Numbered from the stretch's first letter, positions 1 through 13,329 are shown. The stretch: 64,000 nucleotides of DNA from Pardosa pseudoannulata (GCA_032207245.1 CM063508.1:90919820-90983819), one strand, 5' to 3'. Numbers and translations: made by a program. The notes: a model not told the origin generated them from the sequence alone.

Positions 1-780
1 CGGATGTCAAAAGTAAAAGTTTGTTAAACGAATACTGTTTTGTTTTCTAGGAGAGTTAATAGAAACAATGCGATCTTAAAAGATTTTTAAACTTTTTGAC
101 ATAATGTATTTCTTAGCATTTAAATTTTATTCAATGCAGATTTGATTCTTATATTCCCCATTTCGTACTCTGTTAAACCACAAAACAAATTTTTGCATTT
201 GACATAAATGTTTTGCTCTTCAGGTAATCTACATAAAAAAATATATAAATAAACGCTTGTTAAAGTTAGACGGATGCTATTTTGCTATTGAGTAGAATTA
301 ATTGTAAAAATGTGATCTTGGAAGATTTTATAGCATTTGACATACGTGTTTTCTAGCACTTAAATTTTATATTTCGCAAACATGAATATTCACCATTTTA
401 TAAAACGTAGTATTTCAAAGTCATCGCCAAGTACTAGGTACTCTCTGCTTTATCCAAAAAATAGTTTCTTCGATAGGCCTTGAAAGAAATTAATATTTAC
501 ACTTTGTCACGGGAAAATATCTGATGAATGTTTTGCTCTTTGTGTAATCTAGTGCACGGACGTAAAAAGTAAACGCTGTTTAAAGGGATGCTATTTTGCT
601 ATCGAGTTGAAATTATTTACCAACAATAACTCGCTGGAAGAGAATTTGACATGATGCATTTCTACTACTTAAAATTTATACATCGCAAATGTAGTTTGCA
701 TACTCAATTTCTGATTTAATTTCATTTGTAATAGTTATCTTTCTATACATCGTCATGCATAAAGGATTTCAAATAGTACA
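1..780. repeat. Degenerate tandem repeat, about three units
   Basis: Three diverged copies of a unit of roughly 260-320 bp follow one another. Each starts with a variant of 'cggatgtcaaaagtaaa..gttaaa', then a purine-rich 'gatcttggaagat' segment, a 'tttgacataatg' segment and 'cttaaattttat..cgcaa'. Copies begin near 1, 230 and 550. The 'gatgctattttgctat' motif is shared by copies 2 and 3. The array may extend left of the window. No coding potential is seen. Confidence 0.6.
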
Positions 781-921
781 AGGAAATAGTTTCCAAAAAA
801 TTATATATAAAAGGAAATAGTTAAAAATTGCTTTGTTCTTACTCATGTAAAAATTAAATGAAAAAAATCCATCGCAATTTTAAATATTTTCAGACTAAAG
901 CAAAGATTAAATTTAAAGAAT

Positions 922-1002
922 CTATATATAATATATATATTATATATATATAAATATATATATATATGTGTGTGTGTGTGTCTGTGTGTGTGTGTGTGTG
1001 TA
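922..1002. repeat. Compound (TA)n/(TG)n microsatellite
   Basis: A run of TA dinucleotides with small interruptions passes directly into a (TG)n run with one C interruption. This is simple sequence only. Confidence 0.95.
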
Positions 1003-3055
1003 ATGTAGTAATTGTATATTTAGAATTAAAAAGTGTAAAAGTTAATGGAGAAATATTAATTGTTTTTTATAAATATGTCAAGCGCTTAGAAGATGAATTT
1101 AAACGTCGGTGAAACAAAGCAGTATTACCCAGTTTAAAATTTCGTACATTTTTTAAACTTTAAAATGTCTCATTTGTATTTCTTTGAATTTTAAAACATT
1201 TTTTCAAACACTGTGTTATTTTATTTGTATAAATAAAGCTATAAATTGGCTATTGTATGCATGAATACACGGCATTGAAACGAATTTTTAGTACAATATT
1301 TCATCATTTTCATTACATACCTCAATTGCATATTTAAAAAGGGTAAAAAGTCTGTTTCATAAAAATTTTGCTTGGTTTCACAGTAGAAAAAGTAGGAAAA
1401 TTTAAAATGGGAAAAACTGCTTTGTTTCATCAACGTTTAAAAGACTACTTTTCATTTATAGAAAAAGCTATAAAAAAGCTTAAATTTTCCGGCTCGTAAA
1501 AATTTAAGTTGGATGTAAAATCTTACATCTCGTGGGATTTTTTAGGTATATTTTTTTAATTCCACAGATTTTATCCTTAAGTTTTTATCCATAACTTAAC
1601 TTGGAAATTAATTGATTTTAGTTAATGTATCAGAGATTAACTAGCGTGTGATTCTTTTTGAGAATCAATCAAATTTTTAAATACGCTGTTAATAGCTAAC
1701 CTAAATTTTTAACTTGATAATTTTTATAATTGGGATTTAGTTTTTTTTAACAATTTTGTATAAAAATGATGGTTTTCGTATCTTTATTCTGTTGCAAGTT
1801 AATTGTCTATTTAACTCACTATTAGAAGATTTATAAATTCCTAAAATGTGCGAGATTTTTAAAAACTTATCTCGATTTGAACTTCAAACTAAAGAAATAC
1901 GTAATTTTATTGCTGACTAGCTAAAATGCGTTTCTTTTTAACTACCTGAAATCAATATAAAAATAATTTTTCCCAAACTAAATGAGCTTTAAGTGCTGAA
2001 ACGTTCCTAATTTTTAACCTATTTTATCCCACTATCTTGGACAAAAAAAAAAAAAGAAAAAAGCTAAAAAATAGGTTGTGGAAGTGTAAATTTTATCCTC
2101 TGTATATCAGTCTAATTTAGATTACAGGTCATATTTTCCGCATAAAAAAAATGAAAAAAAAACTTTTTGTTTTATTTAGTCTATCAATTTAGGTTTCTAT
2201 TTATTTAGTCTATTTTGAAGTATATTGGACAAAGTTTAATATAACTCAAAACTACAATTGTTCTGGAACTATAATTATTCTTATTTGAAGAAAATAAATG
2301 TATTGGGAAGAAAGGGGTTGAGTTTAGTAACTTCAGTCGTGTTTTAAAAACTATCTGCTAGAAATGAAACTTTAATTTGTCTGAATAAATTAATATATAA
2401 ACACACTCACAAATACTGATATATTTCTGTTTTATTGCATATTTTTAAAAACTAAAGTCAAAATTTAACAAGTTTATTTCAAGACATATTTTTTCTTAGA
2501 TAAATAAAAAGTCGAAAGTAATTTTTTATTCATTTTTATAGTTATTCCTATGAAATACTATTTACTATACATAGGCCAAAAATAAAACTGTAGATGATAG
2601 GTACAGATAATTTTTTACCAAATATATTTTGACACTCTTAACTGTACTTAAACGATATGACGTGTAAAAATCTACTATATATGTTGTTATGCTTTTTTTT
2701 AAATTAAATTGTATCATCGAGGACATCACTGCGATTCTTTATTAATTCCTCTTTTTAAAAAGCAATTTTATCTTTCAGAACTACTGATACATAGTTTTTT
2801 CTTTCCCTTTTTTTCGTGCTGTTTTATAGTAAACATTTTGTTAATAATTTTGTTTACATAACGTATCTACAAATATGACAAACACCGAAAATTAAATATC
2901 TAAAATTTGCTAATCATGTTTATCGTAAATATGCCTAAAAACTTATAAGGTGATAAGTATTAAAAAAAATTATAGTAAAATTTTTATGCACAATCTTCTT
3001 TAGTATCACGAACATAATGGATTAAAAAAAGAACCTCCGATATCGTGCTAGTACA
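1003..3055. other. AT-rich stretch without gene
   Basis: Homopolymer A/T runs and short ORFs dense with stop codons. The 64-residue ORF around 1239-1433 (minus) has no recognisable motif and is read as chance. Nothing else is supported. Confidence 0.6.
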
Positions 3056-3560
3056 GTGTTCTGCTGTAGATTCCAAATTATCCACTTTCCTTCCCCATAG
3101 AGCTCTTTATTTCGTCTAATCACCTACAGCTATTCTTTGCACGCCTTGCCACTTTTTTACTCATCCTTTGTTCTGCCACTTTTGCACGCTTCTTTCATAA
3201 ACAAAAACATTTTCTCACCGAGAAAAAGAAGTCTCTTTCTTCCCCAATAACCTAGTAAACTTCCCCAAATTTACCTACAACCGCGATAAATCGCCGTGCC
3301 TAGTAAACCCCCCAGCCGAAAACTGGTCGGGCAACTTTCATCGTCTTGTTAGAAGCAAGACCGCATACCTCAACACCAGCTCTTCATATTCCCCCCGCTT
3401 TATATCTTCTTTTTATATATAATAAAGGGGGGATGAATATGAACGAAATATCACACGTGACAACCCCATTAATCCCCATCCCCATCCATATTTCTCTTTA
3501 TTAGAGGGGGGCGGGGTGCTCTTCTGACGCCTGCACTGACGACTCCTGTGTCAACATAGC
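3056..3560. other. GC-richer block, unknown role
   Basis: Base composition is clearly less AT-rich than the flanks, with runs such as 'cccccagccg' and 'gaggggggcggggtg'. It contains the hairpin listed separately. No reading frame with convincing protein character is seen. Such islands could be conserved non-coding or regulatory DNA, but only a cross-species comparison would show it. Confidence 0.4.
3383..3443. repeat. Imperfect hairpin with C6/G6 core
   Basis: Left arm 'ttcatattccccccgcttta' pairs with a right arm ending 'aggggggatgaatatgaa', around a short AT-rich loop. The arms are about 23-27 bp with small bulges. It could be a cruciform or a MITE end; no target duplication was recognised. 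Confidence 0.6.
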
Positions 3561-6500
3561 AGGAGGACATTTTTAGCCTTATTTGAGTAGGGCTTTGTTG
3601 TGTAATGGCAACAGGTGCGTGATGTCATTGGCAATTGACACCTGTAGGGGAGATTTCACGCCCGATATTTTGATGTTAGCTTTATTGAGCAGGAAGGACG
3701 GACCCCAAATAGAAGGTTTTCTGCTTCAGCGGTGTACTCAGCACTTCATATTTGGCTATTACGGGGACATTGGACTTTCACTTTATCGAAATTTCATTGA
3801 AAATTCGATATTCCTATTGCACTAAATTGGGAAGTATAACTAAGAATAAGGATAAAAAATATTATACTTATTGTGTAAAGATTTAACATCCATAAGCTTA
3901 TAATTAATATAGTTACTAGCAAATCAGAGAATTGAGTTATCACTACTAACTACTTTAAATAGTTTTTAAAACATGTGCTTTCGAATTTTATAAGTATTTG
4001 AAGCTTTTTAGATGCATTTCTAATCGCCATATACTTTCAAAATTCATCGACAATTTACCCTGTAGATTGTAAATAAAAGTTAGTTATAACTAATATTTTT
4101 CCTGTCAAAAACTGTTTGAGATTAAAAGAATTATTAAACATAATTTGTACCGAAAAATGGATATTTTATCTATAATTATTATTTCCTAAATATACTTCCT
4201 GTGAATACTTATAACAAAGACGTCTTATTTTAAATTCTATAATGTATCTTATGCTTAAAAATGACCTGATTCTACGTTAAAGAGATATACATACAACGTA
4301 TTTAGTGGTGCATCTTTTGAAATAATAAAAAATTGATATTTAATTTTTAGATTTTGCCTAGAAATCGTAAACACTTTCACATAAATATGGTACTAACATT
4401 ATATTAAATGTTCAAGCAGATTGATCGAAAACAAAATAAATTAATTTTGAAAGTTTACTGTCCCCTCAAAAGATGTTGAAGAGAACAACGGAAATATTTA
4501 GCTTAGTGAGACTAATTCTTCGACTCTCTCACTTTCTTTTCTAATTACTGGTAGTTAAAAATTTTGACTAAAATTGTATGGCATGGAACTGTTTACTACT
4601 GGTTTCTATTTTTAATAAATTAATGTATTATTATTCCATTCAATGTGAATACTTACACCAAAGATATTTTGATAGACTTGCTTAGTTTTAGGAATGGATC
4701 GATCCTGGACGTTTTATTTATTTATGATGAAAAAAAAGGGTTTATTTGGAGATTTTTAAATTTACAATTACTATTGTTCGGAGATATTTTTTCAGTGTGA
4801 AATTTCAACTCTAGGAACAATTCTTTGATGTAGATGTCATATTTTCTCGGTAGGAGTATTGAAAAAATATATTCAGTAATCAACTCTGATGATCTCTAAG
4901 TTTTGCGCACGTTGTGAATATTTGTATAGCAGGGTTGACAGACGAGTGTTATTTTGTCAGCGTTTCTTTTAGATTTCAAAATATGTTTGCTATAAAATAT
5001 TTTTTAAAGAAAGTTCTGCAAACCTATTTTATTATTTCCGAACGAATCTTATCTTTAGTTGTAAAAAAAAATCTACTTGTGAATATGGTATCTTGAAGTT
5101 CTCTCGTATACACATACCTATAAATATCAACCTATGCATACGTATATTCATATATTCGTATATATATTTATACAAATTTATGCTGAGAGCATTTCTTTAT
5201 TAGGTATTGCCTGCATTTTTAATTTAGAATATTTACACTTAGTATATGTATAGCCATGTTGAATAAAGAATAGAACTACCCTCTGAATCGCTGTGTATAG
5301 ATACTTGAGAAGCTCAAAGTATTGGTCAAAAGCTTTTCAGATTCAAAAAAAGTTACATGCATTCCATACAAATAAATAAAAATAAAACAATACTGTGATG
5401 GTGAGAAATGGAAAAGGGGGGATTAATTTGACGCGTAAAAGAATTCCAGTTACTCTCCTAACTCACGTAACTTAGCTAACAAAAATTAATATCCACTAGA
5501 ATCTGTTTCCTATACCCTGTAGAATGTAGATAGACAGATATTCTGCGGTTATCCTAGATATACAATAATAAATGGGAATCCTACCACTAGGAAGGCTTTT
5601 ATGATTAGGAAATCCATACTATTTAATTTACGAGACAAACAAAGCAAACTTCATACAGCTTTGTGGTCGATTATGCCAAAGACAGAATTGTGAGACCATG
5701 CTAACATATATACGATGTTGATAAACCTTACAAAGCAGGTTTTCAGATATTTAAGATTTCAGTCCTCTTTCAGATATTAAAATCTTCAAAACCAGAATTT
5801 GGATACACTTCTATAGAAACAAAAATTCCTTCTAATTTTTCTCTAAAGAATATAGATCCTATTTTCCTTTTTAATGATTATTCTTGCGTTCCAATAAATA
5901 TTCTTTAGTGTCTGAAAAATTTCTGGTGGATAAATTAACTCGGCTTAAAATGGATTAAAGTGAATAAATCTGACTTGTAATTATTCACACCACAGTCTAC
6001 TAAACCTCTTATCCTTTTACCTAAAATACAAAAAAGAATCAAAGAATTGCCATTTTCTAAGTGTTGAGCAAAGTAATGTGCGGAATTCCCAATGAAACTG
6101 TTGCACTAGAATGATATAAGGTTTTTAGAAATTGGAATAAATATATTCCATTTTTTTTTTTCACTTTTACAAATTAATCCAGAAGGGTTAAGAATTGTTC
6201 TCGTATTGCACAGGAAGAATTTTTCTTCTGCAGTACAAGAACATGCATTCCAAAATAATTTTAACCTTCTATTTTTATGGGATATTATTAAGATCTTTTT
6301 TCTTTTATATGTTTCTCCTGAACATAAGAATAATTTTTTCCTCCATAAATATTTTACTTTGTTCTGCTTTCTAATGTACCATCACAGGAACTCCAAAATA
6401 AAACACCTTTAGTATAATCTGTAGGTAGTAGTATAGTTATAATCACCCCTTTCCCTATTTTATTCTCAGTGAAATGTTCATATTAGGACAACATGTATTA

Positions 6501-7322
6501 AGGTTGGAATAGAATCTTGCAATGTCTCTCGATGCACTTGTTTTAAAATTGCAAACAAACATGTAAATACTAAAATATGCATCTTTCATAAAATAGCTTT
6601 TTCTATGATTTTAACACTGAAAGATTTATCAATAAATCTAAAATGCCAAATAAAGTACTTTTAATATTTTAGTTTAGAGAAGTGACAGTAAGAAGTTATT
6701 TCGCAGAATATTTTGTAACACAGATACGGAAAAGACGAGCACTTTCTTGGAGACGGAAATACGAATTGAATGTACAACGTTGTCTTCCAATAAAAAAGAG
6801 AAGAAATTTATCAAATTTTACCCATAAATACAAAAAATAATAATTCCTTGTATTGGTGAGTTTGCTAGAAATATTTTATTCAAAAATATAAGCGTGGCTT
6901 TGGAGTTATATTAAAATTACTAGCCATCTTATCATGAATTAATCCTAACTGATAGTATTTACAGTTTTTAGTCTTTTTTTCACCATTTCTATTACATATA
7001 TGTCCAATTTTCGTACTACTGAAAGAAATTAAAGCACTAAATGTGACAGCGGGTTAACTTTTGGATTTCTGAACTTACAAAATTCAGAATAATGTCTAGT
7101 TCATAATATTGTAGACACTATTTTTGATTTTATTTAGATGACGATTTCATAATCACAAATAAATAAATGAGTAGTACTACCTTTAAAAGAAGTTAAAGAA
7201 ATTGTTACTGGAAATCTAGTTTAAGGTTTTTAAAAGGTTCAACCCGGAAAGTTATTTTAACTAAATTGTATTTTGTACGACGGGAAAAGTAGTAGAGATT
7301 CTCCTAACGGGATAAAGTTTCC
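3561..7322. other. AT-rich stretch without gene
   Basis: About 3.8 kb of AT-rich sequence. The ORFs at 3583-3825, 4914-5096 and 6206-6412 (plus) lack recognisable domains and consistent codon character, so they are treated as chance. A short TA/CATA-rich patch lies near 5105-5175. No RNA gene or transposon end was recognised. Confidence 0.55.
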
Positions 7323-8201
7323 TACTTTAGAAAAATGTGCATTTCAGACGATATTTATTGGATTAATTTCCCTGATAAAAACATTTGAGAATGTTTTTCA
7401 CTAAATTTCCGAATTATCTATGATTAAATTTTTTAGACCAGAGTGATATAAAAATGTCGTATAATCTGTAGTTCAATTATTTTGACAATTACAATACCAT
7501 TTCAACATTTCGCAGGCAAAAAAAGGAAAATTGACATAGCATTATATGTATTTCACTTTACATTGGTATATGGATATTCCACAAAATTTAAACCTTTAGC
7601 TCATGAATACATTCTATTCCTAGTGTGAATCCGTTAAATAATGACTGACCTGATTAAATATGATACTCCATTTCTAAATTAGGTGTTTAATTGCATTCAC
7701 TAATTGTTTGGATTTTCCTATTGCAACCCGTTGGTACTTTAGAGAAATATTCATTCTAGACAATACTTATTGGAGTAATTTCTCTGATAAAGAAATTGGA
7801 GAATGTTTTGCACTAAATTTCCTAATTATCTCCGATTAAACTAATTTACAAATAAACTAACTTTTCCTAGTTATTTCTTTACACCAGAGTGGCTTAAAAA
7901 GGCCGTATAATCTGTAATTCAATTATTTTAGACAATTACAATACCATTTCAACATTTCGCAGGCAAAAGTAAATACGAGAGGAAAGTTGTCATAACAATA
8001 TATGTATTTCACTTTACATTGGCTTTACATTGGTGTATGAATATTCCACAAAATTCAAACCTTTAGCTCATGAATACATTCTATCCCTAGTGTGAATCCG
8101 TAAATAATGACTGACCTGATTAAATATGATATTCCGTTTCTAAATTAGGTGTTTAATTGCATTCACTAATTGTTTGGATCTTCCCATTGCAGCCCGTTGG
8201 T
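7323..8201. repeat. Tandem duplication, unit about 412 bp (two copies)
   Basis: Copy 1 (7323-7734) and copy 2 (7735-8201) share long blocks: 'tactttagagaaat..cattt', 'tttctctgataaag', 'caattacaataccatttc', 'aacatttcgcaggcaaaa' and 'agtgtgaatccg..aataatgactgacctg'. Copy 2 is longer because of an insertion near 7843-7885 and a small internal repeat of 'ctttacattgg' near 8020-8034. The copies are visibly diverged, so the event is not recent. No coding content. Confidence 0.85.
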
Positions 8202-8335
8202 TATAAAGTCATAGTTTTAGTGCTTGTGTGTATATACGATTTTCCAAATTTTAATCTTACGTTTATGCACTCTTAATCGAGAGTAGATAAAACATATTTT
8301 TAATAATTTGCTCATTACCTGCATAATATTCATCA

Positions 8336-8770
8336 TAAGCATTGGCACGACAGCCCTTTGTGGGCCTGGGCCTTCCGTAGAAGCTTTTCCCAATCTGCCC
8401 CTCTCCCAGCAATTGATCTCCAGTTCTTTACCTTTAAGATGGCAAAATCTCCATCCACACAGTCTTTCCACCGCTTCTTAGGCCTTCCTTTTGGTCTTAT
8501 ATTGGAAGGGAGTGCATTAAAACCCCTCAAAGTTGTTCGTTCTGGGCTCATTCTCATTACATGTCCTGCCCATCTCATTCTATTCAGCTTTATAGATTTG
8601 ATAACATCATCACTGTTAAAGATCTTATATAATTCAAAATTATATCTTTTTCTCCAGTTGTTATTTTCAAAGACAGCACCAAAGATGGTTCGCAGGATCT
8701 TCCTTTCGAAGGTTGCCAACATCCTCTCTTCTTTTCTTGTTAGGGTCCAAGTCTCCGAGGCATAAACCTA
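8336..8770 (-). pseudogene. Non-LTR retrotransposon (LINE) fragment: C-terminal end of the ORF2 reverse-transcriptase protein
   Basis: The minus-strand frame reads through the region typical of the C-terminus of LINE ORF2 proteins. In order it shows 'ASETWTLTRKEE', 'FERKILRTIFG', a long spacer, 'RMRWAGHVMRM', 'GRPKKRWKDCV' and a terminal 'AHKGLSCQC' followed by a stop. These motifs are well known from arthropod endonuclease/reverse-transcriptase LINEs. The reading frame stays open for about 145 codons, but the upstream RT and endonuclease domains are missing. This is therefore a 5'-truncated copy, the usual product of incomplete target-primed reverse transcription. Upstream the frame meets a stop just before the tyrosine of the conserved block. 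The clade is not assigned. The insertion sits directly after the 412-bp tandem duplication. It is not expected to encode a working enzyme. Confidence 0.9.
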
Positions 8771-9725
8771 CATAATATTAGATAATATAAATATATGAAG
8801 TCATTCTTCATTAGAAAATAAAATTTAAAGAGATTAAAGCTGTTTGTGTAGACCGGGGCTCGTTGGCTGTAGGAACATGCTGGCCCAGCTGCAATATTCT
8901 TAACACGTTTAGGCAGATGGCATGTCATTAAAGCCACGCCTGTATTGTCTCGTCTTCCTTTTATGATATGTGTATTATAAAAATGATATTATTAATTAAA
9001 AAGTGGTGGAAAAGTGAAGATTTTCGGCAAATTGAGTAAATTTTCTTACTGTTTTTATATTTGTAGTTTGCAACTTTTATTTTTACCAATATTATTCAAA
9101 AACGATAACAATTCGAAGTTTTTATAGAAACTGTTTATTAAAAAATTCTTTCGTAATAATTTTTTACAATTAGAAGCACAAAGATATCGATTTAGGATTG
9201 CCGGATCCTGCCCCTCGAATCCCATACATACTACCACAAGAATTATTCATTACCGAGAAAAGTATATATATGTGTGTATGTATTCATATTGAGGATGAAA
9301 ATGTTAAAATGAATCAAAAAGCCAATTCAATTTCTAACTTAAAATTGGTATATTTTTGTTTTCTCTTCAGATTATTATTTATTGTATAATTTCATGGTTT
9401 TAGTACACGTACAGGAATAGCACACGAAAGAAATTTTTCTTTACACTAAGCTGTATTTTCATTTTTACAAAATAAAAAATAAGCTTTGGTAAAATTTTGT
9501 TTTCGTCCATTTCTATATTTTCAGAATATTGCGGGGCAATTTGTCCTCAGTTCATATCATTTTGACTTAATACCTAAAACATGGCGACTTCTTCCCGTAG
9601 TTTAGCTTTTTCGACTCCCAATTTTGATTTTAGTTGTAATAGATATCCATTTTGGATGAATATTTCCGTCAGGCAATCATCAGGTGTCTTTTGAAAAATC
9701 ATAAATTACAATTTTTAAATGCTAA
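8771..9725. other. AT-rich stretch without gene
   Basis: Small ORFs only. A slightly GC-richer patch near 8850-8950 and the 'ggatcctgcccctcgaatccc' patch near 9200 have no recognised identity. Confidence 0.5.
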
Positions 9726-9735
9726 TCATTTTAAA

Positions 9736-9969
9736 GAAACCCAGTGTTCGTTCTACCACGACACAGGTCCGAGGTTCGATTTCCGGACTGGGCAAGGTTG
9801 ACTCAGCCTTCCATACCTTCAGTGGGTAGATAGACTGAGAGCCAATCATGCTTGAGAACTAAGCACTGGGGGTTCCGCTTAAGGTTGACCACCTAACTGG
9901 AACATATGCTTCGCACCACAGGGTCCTGGACCCCCAGGGAATGTTGCACAGAGGAGTTTTTTAGTTTAG
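9736..9969 (+). mobile_element. tRNA-derived SINE, family 2, with target-site duplication
   Basis: The 5' part carries a tRNA-type B box ('ggtccgaggttcgatttccgg'-like, core GGTTCGATTTCC). A body follows with 'ggttgactcagccttcca', 'agtgggtagatagactgag', 'caatcatgcttgagaacta', 'gaccacctaactggaacat' and 'cacagggtcctggaccccc', and the 3' tail is T-rich ('ttttttagtttag'). The element is bracketed by a 10-bp direct repeat 'tcattttaaa' (9726-9735 and 9970-9979), the expected target duplication of LINE-mobilised insertion. A second, 5'-truncated copy is at 38241-38450. The central 'CTCAGCCTT..CAGTGGGTAGATA' part resembles the widely conserved SINE central domains of animals, but that is a memory-based impression. 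Confidence 0.88.
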
Positions 9970-9979
9970 TCATTTTAAA

Positions 9980-11809
9980 AGAGGATTTTGAAGAACATTT
10001 TATGAAATTAAGATCAAATAATGAGATTAAATTTTATGTGCTATTAGTAAGATGACAGACTTGCAAGTGTTAATTATGCAGAGTTTTACTATTAGTACAT
10101 TCAAAAAAGAATATGCGCTTAAAAGAATTAAAATCTATATATTATTTTAAAAGTCTTAAAAAATACGTCAACTAGTTTAGTTTAGTTTACTTAATAATCG
10201 ATGCCATTAATTATGACTTTTCTTTTCTGTTTTGTGTGACTCTAGTCATCTAATGACATTTACACTTTTAAATAATTGTGTTGTACTAGGAAGGAAAACA
10301 TTTTTAAAAAGTGTTAGTGAGCCCGTGAACTAATGGCTTAGGCATTAATTATTCCACATTTGTAAAATAAATAACTTTTCTTTCCATAATTTATTTTTAA
10401 CTACATTACATTAATACTCCCACCAAGTGCTAAGAAACAATCCCCAATGTTTTTAATTTACGTTGATTTTCACATTTTCTGTGTAACTGCTAATAAGGAA
10501 TTTAATTTAAGCAATATCATATGAAATGATATTAGCTATTAAGACATTTGCACCCATTAACTCGCATTTGACGATTTCTCAGTCTTTCTTTGGGAGAATT
10601 CAAAATGCCACGGGTTATCTTCAGCAAACAACGGATAAATATCATCATGTCCCATTCATCTTACACGCTAAAATCTTCCCAAATAACAGAAGTAAAACCA
10701 TTCAGAGAATCACTTCACGTCTGGATATCGATATACGTCATGAATATGAAATATGCCTCTTCCCTTGTTTCGAATATCACAGTGCACGTAAAAGGGGAAC
10801 TTAAGTGAAATTTACAGTCTTGCTTGGGTTTCATGCGCTTTGATTTTACTGTTTCGAGGATGAATAAGTCTGACACACAGTGTTAAAGGTTTATTGGAAT
10901 AAAACTGAAAATCTGATTTAATACGGGGAAAGAATACCAATTTTCTGAAAAATTTTGACGACTTTATTTTTAAACTCATGAAAAGAGTTACACGGATGAG
11001 AAAATTGTTCTTGCTTTCAAAAAGGTGATGCGAAAGTTGTGATTTTTGCTTTTTTGTTTCAACATTCGTTTGCATGTTTAGACACATTTATGAGCTTTGT
11101 TACATAAAATCCAATAATTATGTTAATGTAAAAAGAAAAAGTGTGCGTTTTGTAAAATCAAGTTAATTAAGCCGCAGATGGAACTCGCTTTTCTTAAGTT
11201 TTTAAAATGACTCTAATTCGTTAACTAGTTTACTGCTTATTTATACTTTCTGTGACTGCAGTTTTTTTTTGAATTGCTTCTACTATCATAATATTTGAAA
11301 AAATATCACTTCTATTTCAGATAAAATACGCAAAATAGTGATACAAGACAAATATAATGTTCATCTTTAGCTTTTAGCCCTTTTACATTACAATACATAT
11401 ATATTTAACCGAAGGCATGCCCCTGTATCTCCAGATATTTTTTTCTAAACTTTATATAAAAAGATTTTAATTGACTATAGCATTTCAAACAGAGGTAATA
11501 ATAAAAATTTCGTCACATTATTAAGATATATATTTTCATTAGACGTTTTCCGAATGCAGGGGAGTCTAAAGACAACATAGCAATTAATATATATGCATAA
11601 ACCTACGAAGAATAAATTATATATAAGAGTTTGCGTATACATAGTTAGTTTTATATATAGTACTTATATTCACATATTGTGTGCAGGTGGTGAGTATTGA
11701 ATATAAGTTTAACTGCATGTGTAAGAACACCCATTTTAGTATAATTGATACCTTTCCTAGGCTACCAGATAGTTTAGATATAATTATTCTTTCCTATTTG
11801 AAAATTCTG
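9980..11809. other. AT-rich stretch without gene
   Basis: Contains ORFs at 10526-10808 (plus) and 10812-11087 (minus) without recognisable features, plus short TA-rich patches. No repeat boundaries or RNA genes were recognised. Confidence 0.5.
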
Positions 11810-11950
11810 GACGGGACCGATTCGTTAAGGCTCTGGCCTTTCCTACCTTAGGTTCGAATACCATTGTGATGTTCGTTGCTATTCAGAATTTGCGTTAAGC
11901 AGTAGGTTTCTATCTATCTAATTTTCTCTCATGTCGCAAAAGATTTACTT
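11810..11950 (+). mobile_element. Old tRNA-derived SINE, family 1
   Basis: A diverged copy of the family seen intact near 23.1 and 27.0 kb. Visible in order: head remnant 'accgattcgttaaggc', B-box-like 'ttaggttcgaataccattg', the 'gttcgttgctattcagaatttg' segment, 'ttaagcagtaggt', and a decayed 'tctcatgtcgcaaaa' tail. Divergence suggests an old insertion. Confidence 0.75.
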
Positions 11951-12087
11951 CAGTTATTCCTACTAAATCAAATCAATCTTGTTTGAAAATATGTACACAT
12001 TTGTATTTGTTATATTTATTCATGTATATCTCCATGCAAACATAATTAAACCCTTATACACACATAATAAACATACATTTAACTAAA

Positions 12088-12205
12088 TAGGTAAGGCGAT
12101 GTCCTTTTGAACCGTGGGTTTAAATACCGTTGTTTTCTTGAAGGTTCATTACCGTTCAGAATCTGTTTTAAGCAGTACTTCCCTTCTAATTATTAGCTTT
12201 CTAAA
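12088..12205 (+). mobile_element. Old tRNA-derived SINE, family 1 (truncated)
   Basis: Shares with the 11.8-kb copy the order 'taaggcgatgtccttttgaa', 'gtgggtttaaataccgttg', 'ttcattaccgttcagaatct' and 'ttaagcagtacttccc'. The 3' third is eroded. It lies only about 140 bp from the previous copy in the same orientation, so the two may descend from one local duplication. Confidence 0.7.
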
Positions 12206-13329
12206 TGTAGGCCGTATTTTAATGAAGTAATTTTACTTTTAAAGCCTTTTTACGCAACAGTAGAGTTTTAGTTATTCCTCTGAACCCATTTTTATTAAAG
12301 GCTAATCCTATAAAAAATATTGAATAACATTTATATTCGTATATAACAAAGATGCGTCATCTGATAATTCAATGGAATTCCGGTACATCTTGTTTGAAGG
12401 AGACGGAAATGGGAAGGGATAAATACGGGAAATAGAAGTAGAAATTCCGTATGATGTGACTATGAATAACTTGATTATTTTCAACACTAATTGGAGATAT
12501 TGAATATTTTATAAAATGCAACTTATACATTTTGGAATGATGTTTAAAATTATTTTGTAATTAAAACTTGCTTTAAGTTGTTGCAAATGACCGTTCTATC
12601 ATCTTTGCTATTAGAAACATACAAAACATACAATCGCTGTCAGAGCATATAATAGAATATTTTAATTTAGATAGAGCTCCATGTGCTTCATAAAAATTCG
12701 CTACTTATTTAAGGCTTATTTTCGTCTTCTTACTCATGTTCGTTCAGTAAATTCTCTTGTCGGTCAACATATAGGTTCTTTACTGATGGGATCTGATTAG
12801 TTACATGTGCTTCTAACCCCCTGGTCACTCCCTGATGTGCCACCAGCTTTTAAACTGTCACGTGACCTTGAAGTATACGTATCAACACGAAAAAATCTTT
12901 TCCCATTTCTAAATTCCACAGAAACGATATTTCAGGGAAATAAAAAGACGAAATCCGGACTCCGAAAGACTAAGAATTCAAGAATATTAAATGCAAAAAG
13001 AATCACAATAGTTTTATGGGAATAAATTCTGGACCTAGTAAAGCGAACGATCAGTGCGGGAATGATGGACCGAGGATTAGAGAATTAGAGTTCATTGATG
13101 AAAAATTACATTTACAAATAAAAAGAAGTACATCGTGTACATCTGATACAAGCTAAAATGTTGCAGGTTTTAATTTAGCAACAATGTCCCAGAAAGCAGA
13201 AGGAAAAATTTATTTTTCTTTCCCACTTAATTGAATGGGATTTCCCCTTTCTCATTTCAAAGGAAATGCAAATTCAGGGCTTTTATTTTTTGATCCAGTG
13301 CAAAGTTAATTTTTCCTTCGGTGCCTTGA
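12206..13329. other. Stretch without identified gene
   Basis: Mostly AT-rich. The ORF at 12807-13025 (plus) has no recognisable motif. Nothing further supported. Confidence 0.5.

Noticed and set aside
8358..8765. 135-residue plus-strand open frame
   Set aside because: It is the antisense shadow of the LINE reverse-transcriptase fragment, which has recognisable motifs on the minus strand.
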